Shown here: piece after piece, positions 9,061 to 18,833 of the stretch
How positions within the stretch are numbered: position 1 is the stretch's first letter
Layout: each line of letters begins with the position of its first letter
Assembly (NCBI RefSeq): GCF_021401345.1
Contig: NZ_JACBGE010000002.1
Span: forward strand, 62,001 to 126,000
Reading direction: 5' to 3'
Origin: Hydrogenophaga sp. NFH-34
GTDB lineage: Bacteria; Pseudomonadota; Gammaproteobacteria; Burkholderiales; Burkholderiaceae_C
DNA length: 64,000 nt
Notes under the pieces: model-generated
Database searches by the model: none
Told to the model about the DNA's origin: nothing
Seen by the model: the letters and a program-made list of their open reading frames with translations, nothing else
Translations under genes and position numbers: made by a program

Positions 9061-11555
9061 AATCGACACACCACGATCTGGTGAGCATCGTCATTCCGGT
9101 CTATAACGGCGCACGCTACGTGGGCGAGGCCATCGAAAGCGCCCTGGCCCAGACCTGGCCGGCGATCGAGGTCATCGTGGTGGACGACGGCTCGAACGAC
9201 GCGGGGGCGACCCAGCGCGTGATCGCCCGCTATGGCGATGCGGTTCGCGTGCTCGCCAAACGCAATGGGGGCGTCTCCAGTGCATTGAATGCCGGCATTG
9301 CCGCCATGCGCGGGCAATGGTTCTGCTGGCTCAGCCACGACGACGTGTATTTGCCCACGAAGGTCGCGGACTACATGCAGGCGGTGCGTCAGGCTGGCGG
9401 TCCCGCGATTGCGTTCGGCGAGATCGACTTCATCGACGAGACCGGCACGGTCACCCAGCGGGGGGGCTTGTTGCGCCACTGGGATGGCCGGACCGACGAT
9501 CCCCGCTGGCTCGTGCTGGAAGGCCGGCTCCACGGCTGCGCCATGCTGATTCCCGCCGAATGCCTGCCCAGAAGCGGCGCGTTCGACCCCGGTCTGCCAA
9601 CGACCCAGGACTATGCACGGTGGTTCGATCTGGCCGAAAGCCATCCCTTCGTGCCGGTACGTGCAGCGCTGGTGCGTGCACGCCAGCATGCCGGGCAGGA
9701 CTCGCGCGCCGGGCGGCATCCCGAAGAGGCTGGCCTGTTGTGGATCCGGCTGCTGGAACGCATGGCACAGACCGACGGTGCATCGACCACCACCCTGGTG
9801 CCCCGACTGCGCCGGGTCCAGCGCTACCTCCGCCAGGTGACCTACCACGGTGCACGGTCCTACGTCGATGCGCGCCTGCGCGAGTGCCTGGACGGCCGCG
9901 CTGTCGCGCTGGTCTGTATCGCCCATTCCGGGACACCGCCCGCGCTGGCGTTGCAGGTGCTCGCCGAAGCGGGAGGACGCTGCACCGAACTGCTGCTGCT
10001 GGACCCGGACGATGACATCGCCAGCGCGCAGCGCTGGTCAGATACGGCGTGGCCGGTTCCGACGCAGGCCGCGCCGCTGCTGGCCTCGCAAGCACACCCG
10101 GCTGGCGTGCTGGCGATGGCGCTGGCGCGCACCTCGGCCGAAACCCTGGTGGTGATCGACCCGTCGGCACCCGTGGACGTGCCGACATTGCGCGAGGGCC
10201 TGCATGCCCTTGCTGCCGGAGAAATCGACGCCTGGCTGTGCAACATTCCACCCATTTCCTGGCTGGGCAGCCTGCAGGGTGCGGCGCTGTCGCGGCAGGC
10301 TGCCGAAAAAGCCATCGCCCCCGGACCGCAGGCCTTCGCCATGATCGGCCTGCGGGTTCGCCTGCGGCCTGCCCGCCTGGACGGCTCTGTCGAACCGGAG
10401 GCGCCGTCGGCAGCGGCGCCTGCGGCACCCGGTGTGACCCGTGACGCCACGGGCCATGGGGCTCTGCCGCTGCGCACCATGCCACAGGCCCACCGCCCTA
10501 CTGTGCTGGTGCTGACACCACCGCCCAACCGGGACACGGTGCGGCAGGCGCGCTTGCTCGCCGCATCCTTGGGCCCCCGTGTGAACCTGTTGTGGGGATG
10601 GCAAACCGGGGACCAGGAGCTTCACCTGTCCTCTGTGGCCCCCGGTGCTGCAGAAATCACGTATACCTTGCCCAGGCAATGGAGAGAACTGGTCGCCGAC
10701 CTGTGCGCCCTCTTCATCGCGCGGGTCAATGTGATGCAACCGCCAGACGCAGCCGGTGACACTGCCGAGCTGCTCGCGCGGCTGGACCGCCCTTACGACG
10801 TCACGCTGCCCGACGACGCCTTCTTTATCCCCCCGGCACCCGAAGCGCTCAGGCTTGTGGCGAATGCCGACCGAGTGATCGCCAGCAGCCGCGAACAAAG
10901 CACGCTCGTGGCCCAGCGGGTCCAAGGCGCAGCGGTCATCGCCGCGCGCCTGCCGGAACCTGGCCGTCCCGAGCGCTTTGCACCGCACCCCGCACCACTG
11001 GCCGATGGTGAGTGGATGCGGGTGCTGTATCTGGGCACCTCGTCCCCGAACCCGGACGTGGTCATGCTCACCGAAGTGACCCATTTGCTGGCGCAATGGC
11101 AATGTCCGGTCCGCATCGAATGCCTGGGACCACTGGCCAACGACCCAGCGTTGCCGGCCGACGCCCTGTCAAACCCCCATCTGCGCCTGTGGGGCCAGTG
11201 CGCACCTGAGAGCCTGCACATGCAGATCTGCCGCATCCGGCCTCATCTGGCGTGGCTGCCGTTTGCCACACCGCCGTCGCATGGCTTCGTACTGTCCGAT
11301 GCCCTGCTGCAGGGCCTGCCGGTGCTGGCCTCCGGGGTTGGCCCGACCGCGGAACGGCTCCACAGCCGACCAATGAGCTGGGTGCTGCCACCTGGCCAGG
11401 CCGATGCCAGGAGCTTCGCCGAATGGTTGGACCGCTTGCAAACCGAGCGCTTGTCAACCCCCCCGTGCGGGCCATCCCTCGACCACCTGCCGCCCCTGTT
11501 CGACGCCTTCTACCCGGACGCATACCTGCGCCCAATCGGCTGGCCGCACCGTTGA
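9057..11555 (+). CDS. Two-domain glycosyltransferase: GT2 N-terminal, GT4-like C-terminal
   Basis: An 832-residue protein. Residues 8-110 carry the GT-A signature SIVIPVYNGARYVGEAI, then VVDDGSNDAG and WLSHDDVY, which supplies the DxD-like metal site. The remainder after about residue 450 is a GT-B-like domain with RVLYLGTSSPNPDV and a C-terminal FVLSDALLQGLPVLAS element. The middle (280-450) is Ala/Pro-rich and may be a linker with a degenerate fold. The start overlaps the upstream stop by 4 bp. It is the last rightward gene before the leftward sulfur region. Fusions of this kind often add two sugars in succession; that is inference. Confidence 0.86.
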   Translation: MKSTHHDLVSIVIPVYNGARYVGEAIESALAQTWPAIEVIVVDDGSNDAGATQRVIARYGDAVRVLAKRNGGVSSALNAGIAAMRGQWFCWLSHDDVYLPTKVADYMQAVRQAGGPAIAFGEIDFIDETGTVTQRGGLLRHWDGRTDDPRWLVLEGRLHGCAMLIPAECLPRSGAFDPGLPTTQDYARWFDLAESHPFVPVRAALVRARQHAGQDSRAGRHPEEAGLLWIRLLERMAQTDGASTTTLVPRLRRVQRYLRQVTYHGARSYVDARLRECLDGRAVALVCIAHSGTPPALALQVLAEAGGRCTELLLLDPDDDIASAQRWSDTAWPVPTQAAPLLASQAHPAGVLAMALARTSAETLVVIDPSAPVDVPTLREGLHALAAGEIDAWLCNIPPISWLGSLQGAALSRQAAEKAIAPGPQAFAMIGLRVRLRPARLDGSVEPEAPSAAAPAAPGVTRDATGHGALPLRTMPQAHRPTVLVLTPPPNRDTVRQARLLAASLGPRVNLLWGWQTGDQELHLSSVAPGAAEITYTLPRQWRELVADLCALFIARVNVMQPPDAAGDTAELLARLDRPYDVTLPDDAFFIPPAPEALRLVANADRVIASSREQSTLVAQRVQGAAVIAARLPEPGRPERFAPHPAPLADGEWMRVLYLGTSSPNPDVVMLTEVTHLLAQWQCPVRIECLGPLANDPALPADALSNPHLRLWGQCAPESLHMQICRIRPHLAWLPFATPPSHGFVLSDALLQGLPVLASGVGPTAERLHSRPMSWVLPPGQADARSFAEWLDRLQTERLSTPPCGPSLDHLPPLFDAFYPDAYLRPIGWPHR

Positions 11556-11571
11556 CGCCGGCCCAGCCTGC

Positions 11572-12522
11572 TCAGGCGGGCAGCGCCTCGGCGCTCACAC
11601 CCTCGCTCAGCGCCTGATCCACCACCTCGCGCGTCAGCGTGGGCGCAAAGATCTCGATGAACTTGTAGGCATATCCGCGCAGCCAGACCCCGCGCCGGAT
11701 CGCCAGCCGCGTGACGTTGATGCGGAACAGATGGCGCGCGTCGAGCGTGCGCAGGTGCTGGTCGCGCTCGGGGTCGACAGCGATCGACGCCACGATGCCC
11801 ACCCCCATGCCCAGCTCCACGTAAGTCTTGATCACGTCGGCGTCCATCGCCGTGAGCACCACCTCGGGCTGGATGCCCGCTTCGTGGAACGCTTCATCAA
11901 TGTGCGAACGGCCGGTGTAGCCCACGTCGTAGGTGATGATGGGATAGCGGGCCAGATCGGCCAACGTGACCGGTCCGGCCACCTGCAGCAGCGGGTGGCC
12001 CGGTGGCACCACCACGCTGTGCGTCCAGCGGTAGCACGGCAGCGTCACCAGTTGCGGGTAGTTGGCCAGGGCTTCGGTGGCGATGCCGATGTCGGCCTCG
12101 CCCTGCAGCAGCATCTCGGCAATCTGCCGGGGCGAGCCCTGGTGCAGGTGCAGCGTGACCTGCGGAAACACCGAGCGGAAGTCGCGCACCGCATGCGGCA
12201 GGGCGTAGCGCGCCTGCGAATGGGTGGCGGCCACGGTCAGGCCACCTTCCTGGCGGGAGACAAATTCCTTGCCGGCCTGGCGCAGGTTCTGGGCCTCCTG
12301 CAGCAGGCGTTCGACGATGGGCAGCAGCGCCGCGCCGGGTTCGGTCAACCCGGTCAGGCGCTTGCCGGCACGCACGAAGATGGACACACCCAGCTCCTCC
12401 TCCAGCTCGCGGATCTGGCGGCTGACACCCGGTTGCGAGGTGTACAGCATGGCCGCCACCTCGGTCAGGTTGAAGCCGCAGCGCACGGTTTCGCGCACGG
12501 ATCGAAGTTGCTGGAAATTCAT
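11572..12522 (-). CDS. cysB: LysR-family regulator, CysB type
   Basis: A 316-residue LysR-type protein. The start at 12522 opens MNFQQLRSVRE, the conserved CysB beginning; the longer frame upstream runs through the metY end and is not used. The winged helix occupies roughly residues 1-60 with TSQPGVSRQIRELEEELG. The effector domain includes ATHSQARYALP and TAMDADVIKTYVELG, as in CysB/Cbl, which bind N-acetylserine or adenosine phosphosulfate. It lies 55 bp downstream of metY in the same direction and closes the sulfur locus, so it probably regulates that locus. CysB versus a paralogue such as Cbl cannot be separated by eye. Confidence 0.9.
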   Translation of the reverse strand: MNFQQLRSVRETVRCGFNLTEVAAMLYTSQPGVSRQIRELEEELGVSIFVRAGKRLTGLTEPGAALLPIVERLLQEAQNLRQAGKEFVSRQEGGLTVAATHSQARYALPHAVRDFRSVFPQVTLHLHQGSPRQIAEMLLQGEADIGIATEALANYPQLVTLPCYRWTHSVVVPPGHPLLQVAGPVTLADLARYPIITYDVGYTGRSHIDEAFHEAGIQPEVVLTAMDADVIKTYVELGMGVGIVASIAVDPERDQHLRTLDARHLFRINVTRLAIRRGVWLRGYAYKFIEIFAPTLTREVVDQALSEGVSAEALPA

Positions 12523-12577
12523 GGTGTGTCCCTCTGGCGGCCAGGCGCTCACCGCCCTGGCCGCCGCGGTGGTCCGC

Positions 12578-13873
12578 TCAGACGGCGGCCAGCGCCAGGT
12601 CCAGATCGGCGCGCAGATCGTCGATGTGTTCGATGCCCACCGACAGGCGCACGGTGTCTTCCGACACGCCGGCCTTGGCCAATTCGTCGGGCGACAGCTG
12701 GCGGTGGGTGGTCGACGCCGGGTGCGTGGCCAGCGACTTGGCATCGCCGATGTTCACCAGGCGCGTGAACAGCTGCAGCGCGTCCAGGAAGCGCGCGCCC
12801 GCAGCCCGGCCCTCGCCGGCCGCGCTCTTGACGCCGAAGGTCAGCAGACCCGAGGACTTGCCGCCCAGGTACTTCTGCGCCAGCGCGTGGTCCGGGTGCT
12901 CGGGCAGACCGGCGTAGTGAACCCAGCCCACCTTGGGGTGCCGCTGCAGGTGCTGCGCCACGGCCAGTGTGTTGGCATGGATGCGGTCCATGCGCAGGGC
13001 CAGGGTTTCGATGCCTTGCAGGATCTGGAAGGCGTTGAACGGCGAGAGCGCCGCGCCGGTGTTGCGCAGCGGCACCACGCGGGCACGGCCGATGTAGGCG
13101 GCAGCGCCCAGGGCCTCGGTGTAGACCACGCCGTGGTAGCTCACGTCGGGCTCGTTGAGGCGCTTGAAGCGCGCCTTGTGTTCGGCCCAGGGGAACTTGC
13201 CGCTGTCGACGATGGCGCCGCCGATGGTGGTGCCGTGGCCGCCCAGGTATTTGGTGAGCGAGTGCACCACGATGTCGGCCCCGTGTTCGAACGGGCGCAG
13301 CAGATAGGGCGAAGCCACCGTGTTGTCCACGATCAGGGGCACGCCGTGGCGGTGCGCCACCTCGGCCACCGCCGCGATGTCGGTGATGTTGCCCAGCGGG
13401 TTGCCGATGGACTCGACGAAGATGGCCTTGGTGCGCTCGTCAATCAAGGCCGCGAAGCTGGCGGGGTCGCGGTGGTCGGCGAACCGCGTGGTGATGCCGA
13501 ACTGCGGGAAGGTGTGCGCAAACAGGTTGTAGGTGCCGCCGTACAGGGCTGCGCTGCTGACGATGTTGTCACCGGCTTCGGCGATGGTCTGGATCGCATA
13601 CGCCACGGCCGCCTGGCCCGAGGCCAGCGCCAGTGCGCCGATCCCGCCTTCAAGCGACGCGATGCGCTGCTCCAGCACGTCGTTCGTCGGGTTCATGATG
13701 CTGGTGTAGATGTTGCCCGGCACCTTGAGGTCGAACAGGTCGGCGCCGTGCTGCGCGCTGTCGAACGCGTAGGCGGCGGTCTGGTAGATCGGCACCGCCA
13801 CGGCCTTGGTGGTGGGGTCGGGCTGGTAGCCGGCGTGCACGGAGCGGGTCTCGAACTTCCAATGGGCTGACAT
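12578..13873 (-). CDS. metY: O-acetylhomoserine sulfhydrylase
   Basis: A 431-residue Cys/Met-metabolism PLP enzyme. The catalytic lysine is in [11 protein letters not shown] (Lys208), with the usual upstream ASGQAA and the long family-specific loop [11 protein letters not shown] near residue 62. The length near 430 and the C-terminal THRQLSPDE favour MetY (O-acetylhomoserine plus sulfide to homocysteine) over MetB/MetC, which are near 390. The start at 13873 gives MSAHWKFET, typical of the family. It stands in the middle of sulfur-acquisition genes, so sulfide released from sulfonates or sulfate could be fixed here. Confidence 0.93.
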   Translation of the reverse strand: MSAHWKFETRSVHAGYQPDPTTKAVAVPIYQTAAYAFDSAQHGADLFDLKVPGNIYTSIMNPTNDVLEQRIASLEGGIGALALASGQAAVAYAIQTIAEAGDNIVSSAALYGGTYNLFAHTFPQFGITTRFADHRDPASFAALIDERTKAIFVESIGNPLGNITDIAAVAEVAHRHGVPLIVDNTVASPYLLRPFEHGADIVVHSLTKYLGGHGTTIGGAIVDSGKFPWAEHKARFKRLNEPDVSYHGVVYTEALGAAAYIGRARVVPLRNTGAALSPFNAFQILQGIETLALRMDRIHANTLAVAQHLQRHPKVGWVHYAGLPEHPDHALAQKYLGGKSSGLLTFGVKSAAGEGRAAGARFLDALQLFTRLVNIGDAKSLATHPASTTHRQLSPDELAKAGVSEDTVRLSVGIEHIDDLRADLDLALAAV

Positions 13874-14010
13874 GGGATCTCCTGGGATGACGGGGTGTTA
13901 TGAAAAAAGGCTCTCAGACATGAGGCACCTGGTTCTGGCCGGACGGCCACAGGCCCGCCGATTCTCGACCATGAACGCAGGGCCGCTTCACCCTGCAGCG
14001 TGCACCGGCA

Positions 14011-14226
14011 TCAGAGCTTGGCGATCGACACCTCGGTCGACTTCACCAGCGCCACGACCTCGGAGCCGATCTGCAGGCCCAGGTCCTTGACCGAGCGCGT
14101 GGTGATGACGGAGGTGACGATGCCCCAGGGCGTTTCGACATCGATCTCGGTCACGACATCGCCCTGGATGATTTCCTTGACCTTGCCGCGGAACTGGTTG
14201 CGCACGTTGATGGCTTGGATGGACAT
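14011..14226 (-). CDS. Small TOBE-domain molbindin
   Basis: A 71-residue protein consisting of one TOBE (mop) domain: AINVRNQFRGKVKEI followed by DVVTEIDVETPWG and ALVKSTEVSI. Mono-mop molbindins bind molybdate or tungstate as oligomers and are commonly found beside molybdate or sulfonate/sulfate transport genes. The start at 14226 is preceded by AAAGGAAACC on the coding strand. It sits 37 bp after ssuB in the same orientation. A role in buffering oxyanions in the cytoplasm is the family expectation; a sulfur link is suggested only by position. Confidence 0.88.
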   Translation of the reverse strand: MSIQAINVRNQFRGKVKEIIQGDVVTEIDVETPWGIVTSVITTRSVKDLGLQIGSEVVALVKSTEVSIAKL

Positions 14227-14263
14227 GGTGGTTTCCTTTCGGGTTGGGGGTAAAAAAACCGGT

Positions 14264-15079
14264 TCAGACGGCCCAGCGCAGGCCGTGGGCGGGCACACCG
14301 GTCCACGACAGATCGGCGTCGGGTTGTTCGGCATCGGGCTGCTGCAGCACCCGGTCGAGAATGCGTTTTTCGATCGCAGCAAAGTGGACGTCGCCCCGCG
14401 AGCGCGGCCGCGCCAGCGCAATGCGCTCGTCCAGCGCGATGGCGCCGTTCTCGATCAGGATCACGCGGTCGGCCAGCGCCACCGCCTCCTGCACGTCGTG
14501 CGTGACCAAGAGCGCGGTGAAGCCGTGGCGTTTCCACAGCCCTTCGATGAGTGCGTGCATTTCGATGCGGGTGAGCGCGTCCAGCGCACCCAGCGGTTCG
14601 TCGAGCAGCAGCAGGTGCGGCTGGTGCACCAGCGCGCGGGCCAGCGACACGCGCTGGCGCTGGCCGCCCGACAGGCGTGCCGGCCAGTCGCCCAGCCGGT
14701 CGCCCAGGCCCACCTGGCCCAGCACCGCTTCGGCATCCTGGCGGCGCTCGGCCGGCAGGCCCAGGGCCACGTTGTCCAGCACCCGCTTCCAGGGCAGCAG
14801 GCGCGCGTCCTGGAACATGATGCGCGTGTCCGGGTTGAGCCCGGCCACCGGCCGGCCGTCAAGCAGCAGTTGGCCGCCGGTGGCGCGCTCCAGCCCGGCC
14901 ACCAGGCGCAGCAGCGTGCTCTTGCCGCAGCCGCTGCGCCCCACGATGGCCACGAACTCACCGGGTTCGATCACCAGGTTGTTCTGGCGCAGCACCTCGC
15001 GCGGGCCGTAGTGCTTGCTGAGCTGGCGCAGTTCCAAGCGCACGCCCGGGGTGTTCGGGTCGGTGTCGGCCATGCTCAC
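14264..15079 (-). CDS. ssuB: Aliphatic sulfonate ABC transporter ATP-binding protein
   Basis: A 271-residue ABC ATPase: Walker [10 protein letters not shown] (47-55), signature LSGGQ (136-140), Walker B LLLLDEP (156-162), and the switch His in [17 protein letters not shown] is the characteristic stretch of the nitrate/sulfonate/taurine (TauB/SsuB/NrtD) branch. I use ATG 15079, which overlaps the ssuA stop as ATGA; a second in-frame ATG lies 6 bases later. It energises the SsuC permease that imports alkanesulfonates delivered by SsuA. The order ssuD-C-A-B on one strand is a common betaproteobacterial variant. Confidence 0.93.
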   Translation of the reverse strand: MSMADTDPNTPGVRLELRQLSKHYGPREVLRQNNLVIEPGEFVAIVGRSGCGKSTLLRLVAGLERATGGQLLLDGRPVAGLNPDTRIMFQDARLLPWKRVLDNVALGLPAERRQDAEAVLGQVGLGDRLGDWPARLSGGQRQRVSLARALVHQPHLLLLDEPLGALDALTRIEMHALIEGLWKRHGFTALLVTHDVQEAVALADRVILIENGAIALDERIALARPRSRGDVHFAAIEKRILDRVLQQPDAEQPDADLSWTGVPAHGLRWAV

Positions 15080-16041
15080 GCTCCGGGCTGGTAGAGCGCC
15101 ACGTCCAGCGCGTTGAGGCGCCGTGGCAGCAGCTTCTCGGCGAAGAAGGCGTCGGCGATCTTCTGCTGTTCGCTCAGGTTCTGCGGTGTGACCGCGCGCA
15201 CCGCGTAGCTGCGGCGTGCGTTGGCCTGTTCAATGATGGCCGCGTCGAGCCCCCAGAACGGCGCCAGCAGCGCAGCGGCCTCCCGGGGGTTGCCCTTGAC
15301 CCAGCGACCGGCCTTTTCGAGTTCGGCGTACAGCACGCCCAGCACGTCGGGGCGGGCTTGCGCGAACCGCGTGCTGGCCAGGTAGTAGCGCTGGTACGAG
15401 GCCAGGCCGGTGCCGTCGGCCAACACGCGCGCGCCGGCCTGCTTCTGCGCGGCCGAGAGGAAGGGGTCCCACACCACCCAGGCGTCGAGCGATCCGCGCT
15501 CGAACGCCGCGCGGCCGTCGGCCGGCGTGAGGTAGGCCGGGTCGATGTCGGCAAACGACAGACCGGCCTTTTCCAGGGCAGCCAGCAGCAGGTAATGCAC
15601 GCCCGCGGCCTTGGCAAACCCCACGCGCTTGCCCTTGAGGTCGGCCACCGATTTGAGCGGCGAATCGGCGCGCACCAGGATGGCCTGGGCGGTCGGCGAC
15701 GGTGCTTCCTGCGCCACGAAGGTGAGCTGCGCGCCGGCGGCCTGGGCGAACACCGGCACGGTGTCGGCCACGTCGGCGCTGAGGTCGATGTTGTCGAGAT
15801 TGAGCGCCTCCAGCAGCGGCAGCCCGCTGGTGAACTCGTGCCAGCTCAGCTTCACGCCCAGCGGCGCCAGCCGCTGCTCCAGCGAACCCTGCAGCCGCAG
15901 CACGGCGATCAGCGTCGACGACTTCTGGTAACCCAGGCGCACCGTGCGCGGTGCCGTGCCCTGGGCCAGCGCCGCCCCGGCCACGAACGAACCGATGGCG
16001 CCCAATGCGGCGCGGCGGTTGAAAGAAGAAACGTGTGTCAT
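15076..16041 (-). CDS. ssuA: Aliphatic sulfonate-binding periplasmic protein
   Basis: A 321-residue NMT1/SsuA-type solute-binding protein. The start at 16041 gives [17 protein letters not shown], with paired arginines and a hydrophobic core ending at AALAQGTAP; the RR pair may be a Tat or a positively charged Sec signal. The mature part contains [11 protein letters not shown] and [17 protein letters not shown], typical of sulfonate binders, and the WVVWDPF ligand-pocket segment. It delivers alkanesulfonates to SsuC/SsuB. It is separated from ssuC by about 150 bp holding a repeat, whereas it overlaps ssuB by 4 bp. Confidence 0.93.
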   Translation of the reverse strand: MTHVSSFNRRAALGAIGSFVAGAALAQGTAPRTVRLGYQKSSTLIAVLRLQGSLEQRLAPLGVKLSWHEFTSGLPLLEALNLDNIDLSADVADTVPVFAQAAGAQLTFVAQEAPSPTAQAILVRADSPLKSVADLKGKRVGFAKAAGVHYLLLAALEKAGLSFADIDPAYLTPADGRAAFERGSLDAWVVWDPFLSAAQKQAGARVLADGTGLASYQRYYLASTRFAQARPDVLGVLYAELEKAGRWVKGNPREAAALLAPFWGLDAAIIEQANARRSYAVRAVTPQNLSEQQKIADAFFAEKLLPRRLNALDVALYQPGA

Positions 16042-16087
16042 GACTGGCCTATGAAAAGAAAAGAAGGTGGTGTGAGAGGCGTTCGCT

Positions 16088-16193
16088 GCAGGGCAGCGAG
16101 GGTCCGGCTCCGCCGGCCCCAGCTGCCGTCCCCCTGACCAGCGCCGAAGGCGCGCCAGAGCGGGGGGAAGCCGCGCAGCGGCGCAGGGGGGTG
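16088..16193 (-). repeat. GC-rich intergenic repeat, copy 1
   Basis: The gap between the ssuC stop and the ssuA start contains a GC-rich block that reappears at 28377-28490. The best-conserved core is ggggggaagccgcg and cagcggcgcagggggg at 16161-16191. Both copies begin immediately after a leftward gene's stop codon. It looks like a dispersed, possibly folded intergenic repeat rather than a gene. Confidence 0.7.
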
Positions 16194-17063
16194 TCACCCC
16201 TGGTACCCCGGATGCCAGCGCAGCCAGTAGCGCTCCAGGGCACGCGCCAGCACGTCGGCCAGCTTGCCCAGCAGGGCGTAGAGCAGGATGCCCACCAGCA
16301 CCACGTCGGTCTGCAGGAATTCGCGCGCATTCATCGTCAGGTAGCCGATACCGGCCTGCGCCGAAATGGTCTCGGCCACGATCAGGATCACCCACATCAG
16401 CCCGAGCGAAAAACGCAGGCCGACCAGGATGGACGACAGCGCGCCCGGCAGGATGATCTGGGTGTACAGGCCCCAGCGCGACAGGCCGTAGCTGCGCCCC
16501 ATCTCGATCAGGCCCGGGTCCACGTTGCGGATGCCATGGAAGGTGTTGAGGTAGATCGGGAAGAACACCGACACCGCGATCAGGAACAGCTTGGCCGCCT
16601 CATCGATGCCAAACCACAGGATGACCAGCGGAATCAGCGCCAGCGCCGGGATGTTGCGCACCATCTGCACGGTCGAATCGAGCAGGGTTTCGAAAAAACG
16701 GACCGAGCCCGTCAGCAGCCCCAGCACCAGCCCCAGGCCGCCGCCGATGGCCAGGCCCAGCAAGGCCCGGCCAGCGCTGACCTTGACGTGGGTCCACAGC
16801 TCGCCGGAAGCGGTCAGGGTCCAGAAGGCCACCACCACGTCCACCGGGGCCGGCAGCACGCGCGAGGACAGCCAGCCGGCCGACGACGCGGTCTGCCAGG
16901 CCACGATCAGCAGCACCGGCACTACCCAGGGCAGCAGGCGCGCGCCCACCGCCTGGAACCAGGGCGCCAGGCGGCTGCGGGCCCAGCCGGTACCGGCGCC
17001 ATCCGCCGTGTCGCCAGCATGGGGAACGGGGGTGACCTGCAATTCGCGCACAGAGGTGTTCAT
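16194..17063 (-). CDS. ssuC: Aliphatic sulfonate ABC transporter permease
   Basis: A 289-residue inner-membrane permease of the binding-protein-dependent family with about six membrane segments. The first is at residues 40-60 (WVVPVLLIVAWQ), and a C-terminal EAA-type loop is centred on EMGRSYGLSRWGLY, where SsuB docks. The start at 17063 is favoured because GAGGAG lies 8 bases upstream on the coding strand; a GTG three codons earlier would overlap that ribosome site. It lies 12 bp after ssuD and forms the channel for sulfonate import with SsuA and SsuB. Confidence 0.93.
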   Translation of the reverse strand: MNTSVRELQVTPVPHAGDTADGAGTGWARSRLAPWFQAVGARLLPWVVPVLLIVAWQTASSAGWLSSRVLPAPVDVVVAFWTLTASGELWTHVKVSAGRALLGLAIGGGLGLVLGLLTGSVRFFETLLDSTVQMVRNIPALALIPLVILWFGIDEAAKLFLIAVSVFFPIYLNTFHGIRNVDPGLIEMGRSYGLSRWGLYTQIILPGALSSILVGLRFSLGLMWVILIVAETISAQAGIGYLTMNAREFLQTDVVLVGILLYALLGKLADVLARALERYWLRWHPGYQG

Positions 17064-17075
17064 GTCGGGCACTCC

Positions 17076-18299
17076 TCAGCTTTGGGCGGCACGGGGCACG
17101 TAGACATTGGCAACAGCCTCGCCCACAGAGCCGGTCGGCCCCTGGTCGTTCGCCGGTGCGCGCCACGCTTCGCGCAGGCGGCGCGGCAGCAACGGGAAGA
17201 CCAGCTCCGCGAAGCGGTAGGCCTCTTCCAGGTGCGGGTAGCCCGAGAACACGAAGGTCTCAAGCCCGAGGTCGGCGTACGCCTGGATGCGGGCCGCCAC
17301 CTGCTGCGGATTGCCCACCAGCGCGGTGCCGGCGCCGCCCCGCACCAGACCGACACCGGCCCAGAGGTTGGGGCTGATTTCCAGCGCAGCGCGGTCGCGC
17401 CGGACCCCGCCCGCATGCAGCGCGGCCATGCGGCGCTGGCCCTCGGAATCCATCTTCGCGAACGCGGCCTGCGCGCGCGCCACCGTGGCGTCGTCCACCT
17501 TGCTGATGAGCCGGTCGGCGGCGTCCCAGGCCTCGGCCTCGGTCTCGCGCACGATCACGTGCAGGCGGATGCCGAACTTCACCGTGCGGCCGGATCGGGC
17601 GCCCTCGGGGGACAGCGCAGCGTGGGGGTCGTCGTATTTCGCCGCGCGGGAGCGCACGTCGGCCACCTTCTTCGCCACCTCGGCCGGCGGTTCGCCCCAG
17701 GTCAGGTAAGTGTCGACCTGCTCGGCCGCCAGTTCGTGCGCCGCTTCCGAAGACCCGCCGAAGTACACCGGCGGGTGCGGACGCTGCAGCGCCGGAAACA
17801 GCAGCCTGGCGCCCTTGACCTGCAGATGCTGGCCGTCGTAGTCGAAGGATTCGCCGGTGTGGCCGCGCGCGATGATCTCGCGCCAGATGCGGATGAACTC
17901 GGCCGACTGCGCGTAGCGCTCGGCATGGTCGAGAAACACGCCGTCGCCCTCGAGTTCGGCACGGTCGCCGCCGGTCACCAGGTTGATCAGCAAGCGCCCG
18001 CCCGAGAGCCGGTCAAACGTGGCGGCCATGCGCGCGGCCAGCGCCGGCTGGTGCAGGCCCGGCCGCACCGCAACCAGGAACTTGAGCCGCTGCGTCACCG
18101 GCAGCAGGCTGGCGGCCACGACCCAGGGGTCTTCGCACGAACGGCCGGTGGGGATCAGCACGCCTTCGTAGCCCAGGCTGTCGGCCGCCTGCGCGACCTG
18201 CTTGAGGTAGTCGTGGTTGACCGTGCGGCCGCCTTCGGCGGTGCCCAGGTAACGGCTGTCGCCGTGGGTGGGGATGAACCAGAAGAACTGGAGAGACAT
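17076..18299 (-). CDS. ssuD: FMNH2-dependent alkanesulfonate monooxygenase
   Basis: A 407-residue luciferase-fold flavin monooxygenase. It opens [19 protein letters not shown], the classic SsuD N terminus, and carries [25 protein letters not shown] and [10 protein letters not shown], which line the FMNH2/sulfonate pocket. It cleaves the C-S bond of alkanesulfonates using FMNH2 from SsuE and releases sulfite for assimilation. The length is slightly above the E. coli enzyme because of a C-terminal extension after LREAWR. It is followed by ssuC after 12 bp and preceded by a small uncharacterised ORF. Confidence 0.95.
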   Translation of the reverse strand: MSLQFFWFIPTHGDSRYLGTAEGGRTVNHDYLKQVAQAADSLGYEGVLIPTGRSCEDPWVVAASLLPVTQRLKFLVAVRPGLHQPALAARMAATFDRLSGGRLLINLVTGGDRAELEGDGVFLDHAERYAQSAEFIRIWREIIARGHTGESFDYDGQHLQVKGARLLFPALQRPHPPVYFGGSSEAAHELAAEQVDTYLTWGEPPAEVAKKVADVRSRAAKYDDPHAALSPEGARSGRTVKFGIRLHVIVRETEAEAWDAADRLISKVDDATVARAQAAFAKMDSEGQRRMAALHAGGVRRDRAALEISPNLWAGVGLVRGGAGTALVGNPQQVAARIQAYADLGLETFVFSGYPHLEEAYRFAELVFPLLPRRLREAWRAPANDQGPTGSVGEAVANVYVPRAAQS

Positions 18300-18320
18300 G
18301 GAAACAGGCTCCGGAAAATG

Positions 18321-18542
18321 TCAGGCAAAGGGGTGCGCGGCGTGGCACACACCGAGCGGGGTGGCGCTGCACGGCCAGAACCGGAAGCGGTCGGCAAGGG
18401 GCAGCGGGTCGCGGCGAGAACGCTCGGTGGCCGGGGAGGCCAAGGCTTCGCCGGCCTGCGCGGGATCGAGCCCCCACTGCACCGCTGTCACCGCACGGAT
18501 GCGCAGCCAGGGCGCAGAGGGGTGGACCACGGGCCGCGTCAT
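18321..18542 (-). CDS. Small hypothetical protein between ssuE and ssuD
   Basis: A 73-residue frame whose ATG at 18542 overlaps the stop of the preceding small membrane-protein gene as ATGA; it ends 21 bp before ssuD. The sequence has no recognised domain; it is rich in Pro, Arg and Ala and has two cysteines near the C terminus. The coupled start and tight packing support translation, but the composition is not distinctive, so it could be a chance frame. Confidence 0.4.
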   Translation of the reverse strand: MTRPVVHPSAPWLRIRAVTAVQWGLDPAQAGEALASPATERSRRDPLPLADRFRFWPCSATPLGVCHAAHPFA

Positions 18543-18748
18543 GGCTGGTGCTCCAGCGGGGGCGTCAACAGCCAGCCCGACACCGGGACCACCGGCTGCA
18601 GCAGCAGCGCCAGGCCAAAGATCGCCAGCACCACGGCCACCGCGACCTGCAGCCACCGGCGCCAGCCGCGCTCGCTGAGGTCCACCTCGTCGGGCACGGG
18701 CAGCGGCGCGTCACCGGCCCGCTCTTCGGGCGATGAATGAATGTTCAT
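18539..18748 (-). CDS. Small single-pass membrane protein in the ssu locus
   Basis: A 69-residue protein starting at ATG 18748. The first 28 residues are acidic and polar (EERAGDAPLPVPDEVD). One membrane helix follows (residues about 33-55, VAVAVVLAIFGLALLL), then a short Pro-rich tail. The coding strand has CAGGAGTGG ahead of the start, a fair ribosome site. It lies between ssuE and ssuD in the same direction. The function is unknown; it could assist the monooxygenase/reductase pair at the membrane, but that is only positional. Confidence 0.6.
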   Translation of the reverse strand: MNIHSSPEERAGDAPLPVPDEVDLSERGWRRWLQVAVAVVLAIFGLALLLQPVVPVSGWLLTPPLEHQP

Positions 18749-18833
18749 GAACCACTCCTGAAAGGTTTGGCGGGCGCAGCACGCCCCGGGCTGCCGACGG
18801 CAGCCGCCAAAAAAAGCCGATGGGGGGGAATGC

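Noticed and set aside
9057..11555. Two separate glycosyltransferase genes fused by an assembly error
   Set aside because: The frame is continuous with uniform codon use and no alternative start near the domain boundary; a true fusion is simpler.
18789..18818. GC hairpin with T tract after ssuE as a terminator
   Set aside because: On the coding strand the T tract precedes the hairpin, so it is not an intrinsic terminator for ssuE.
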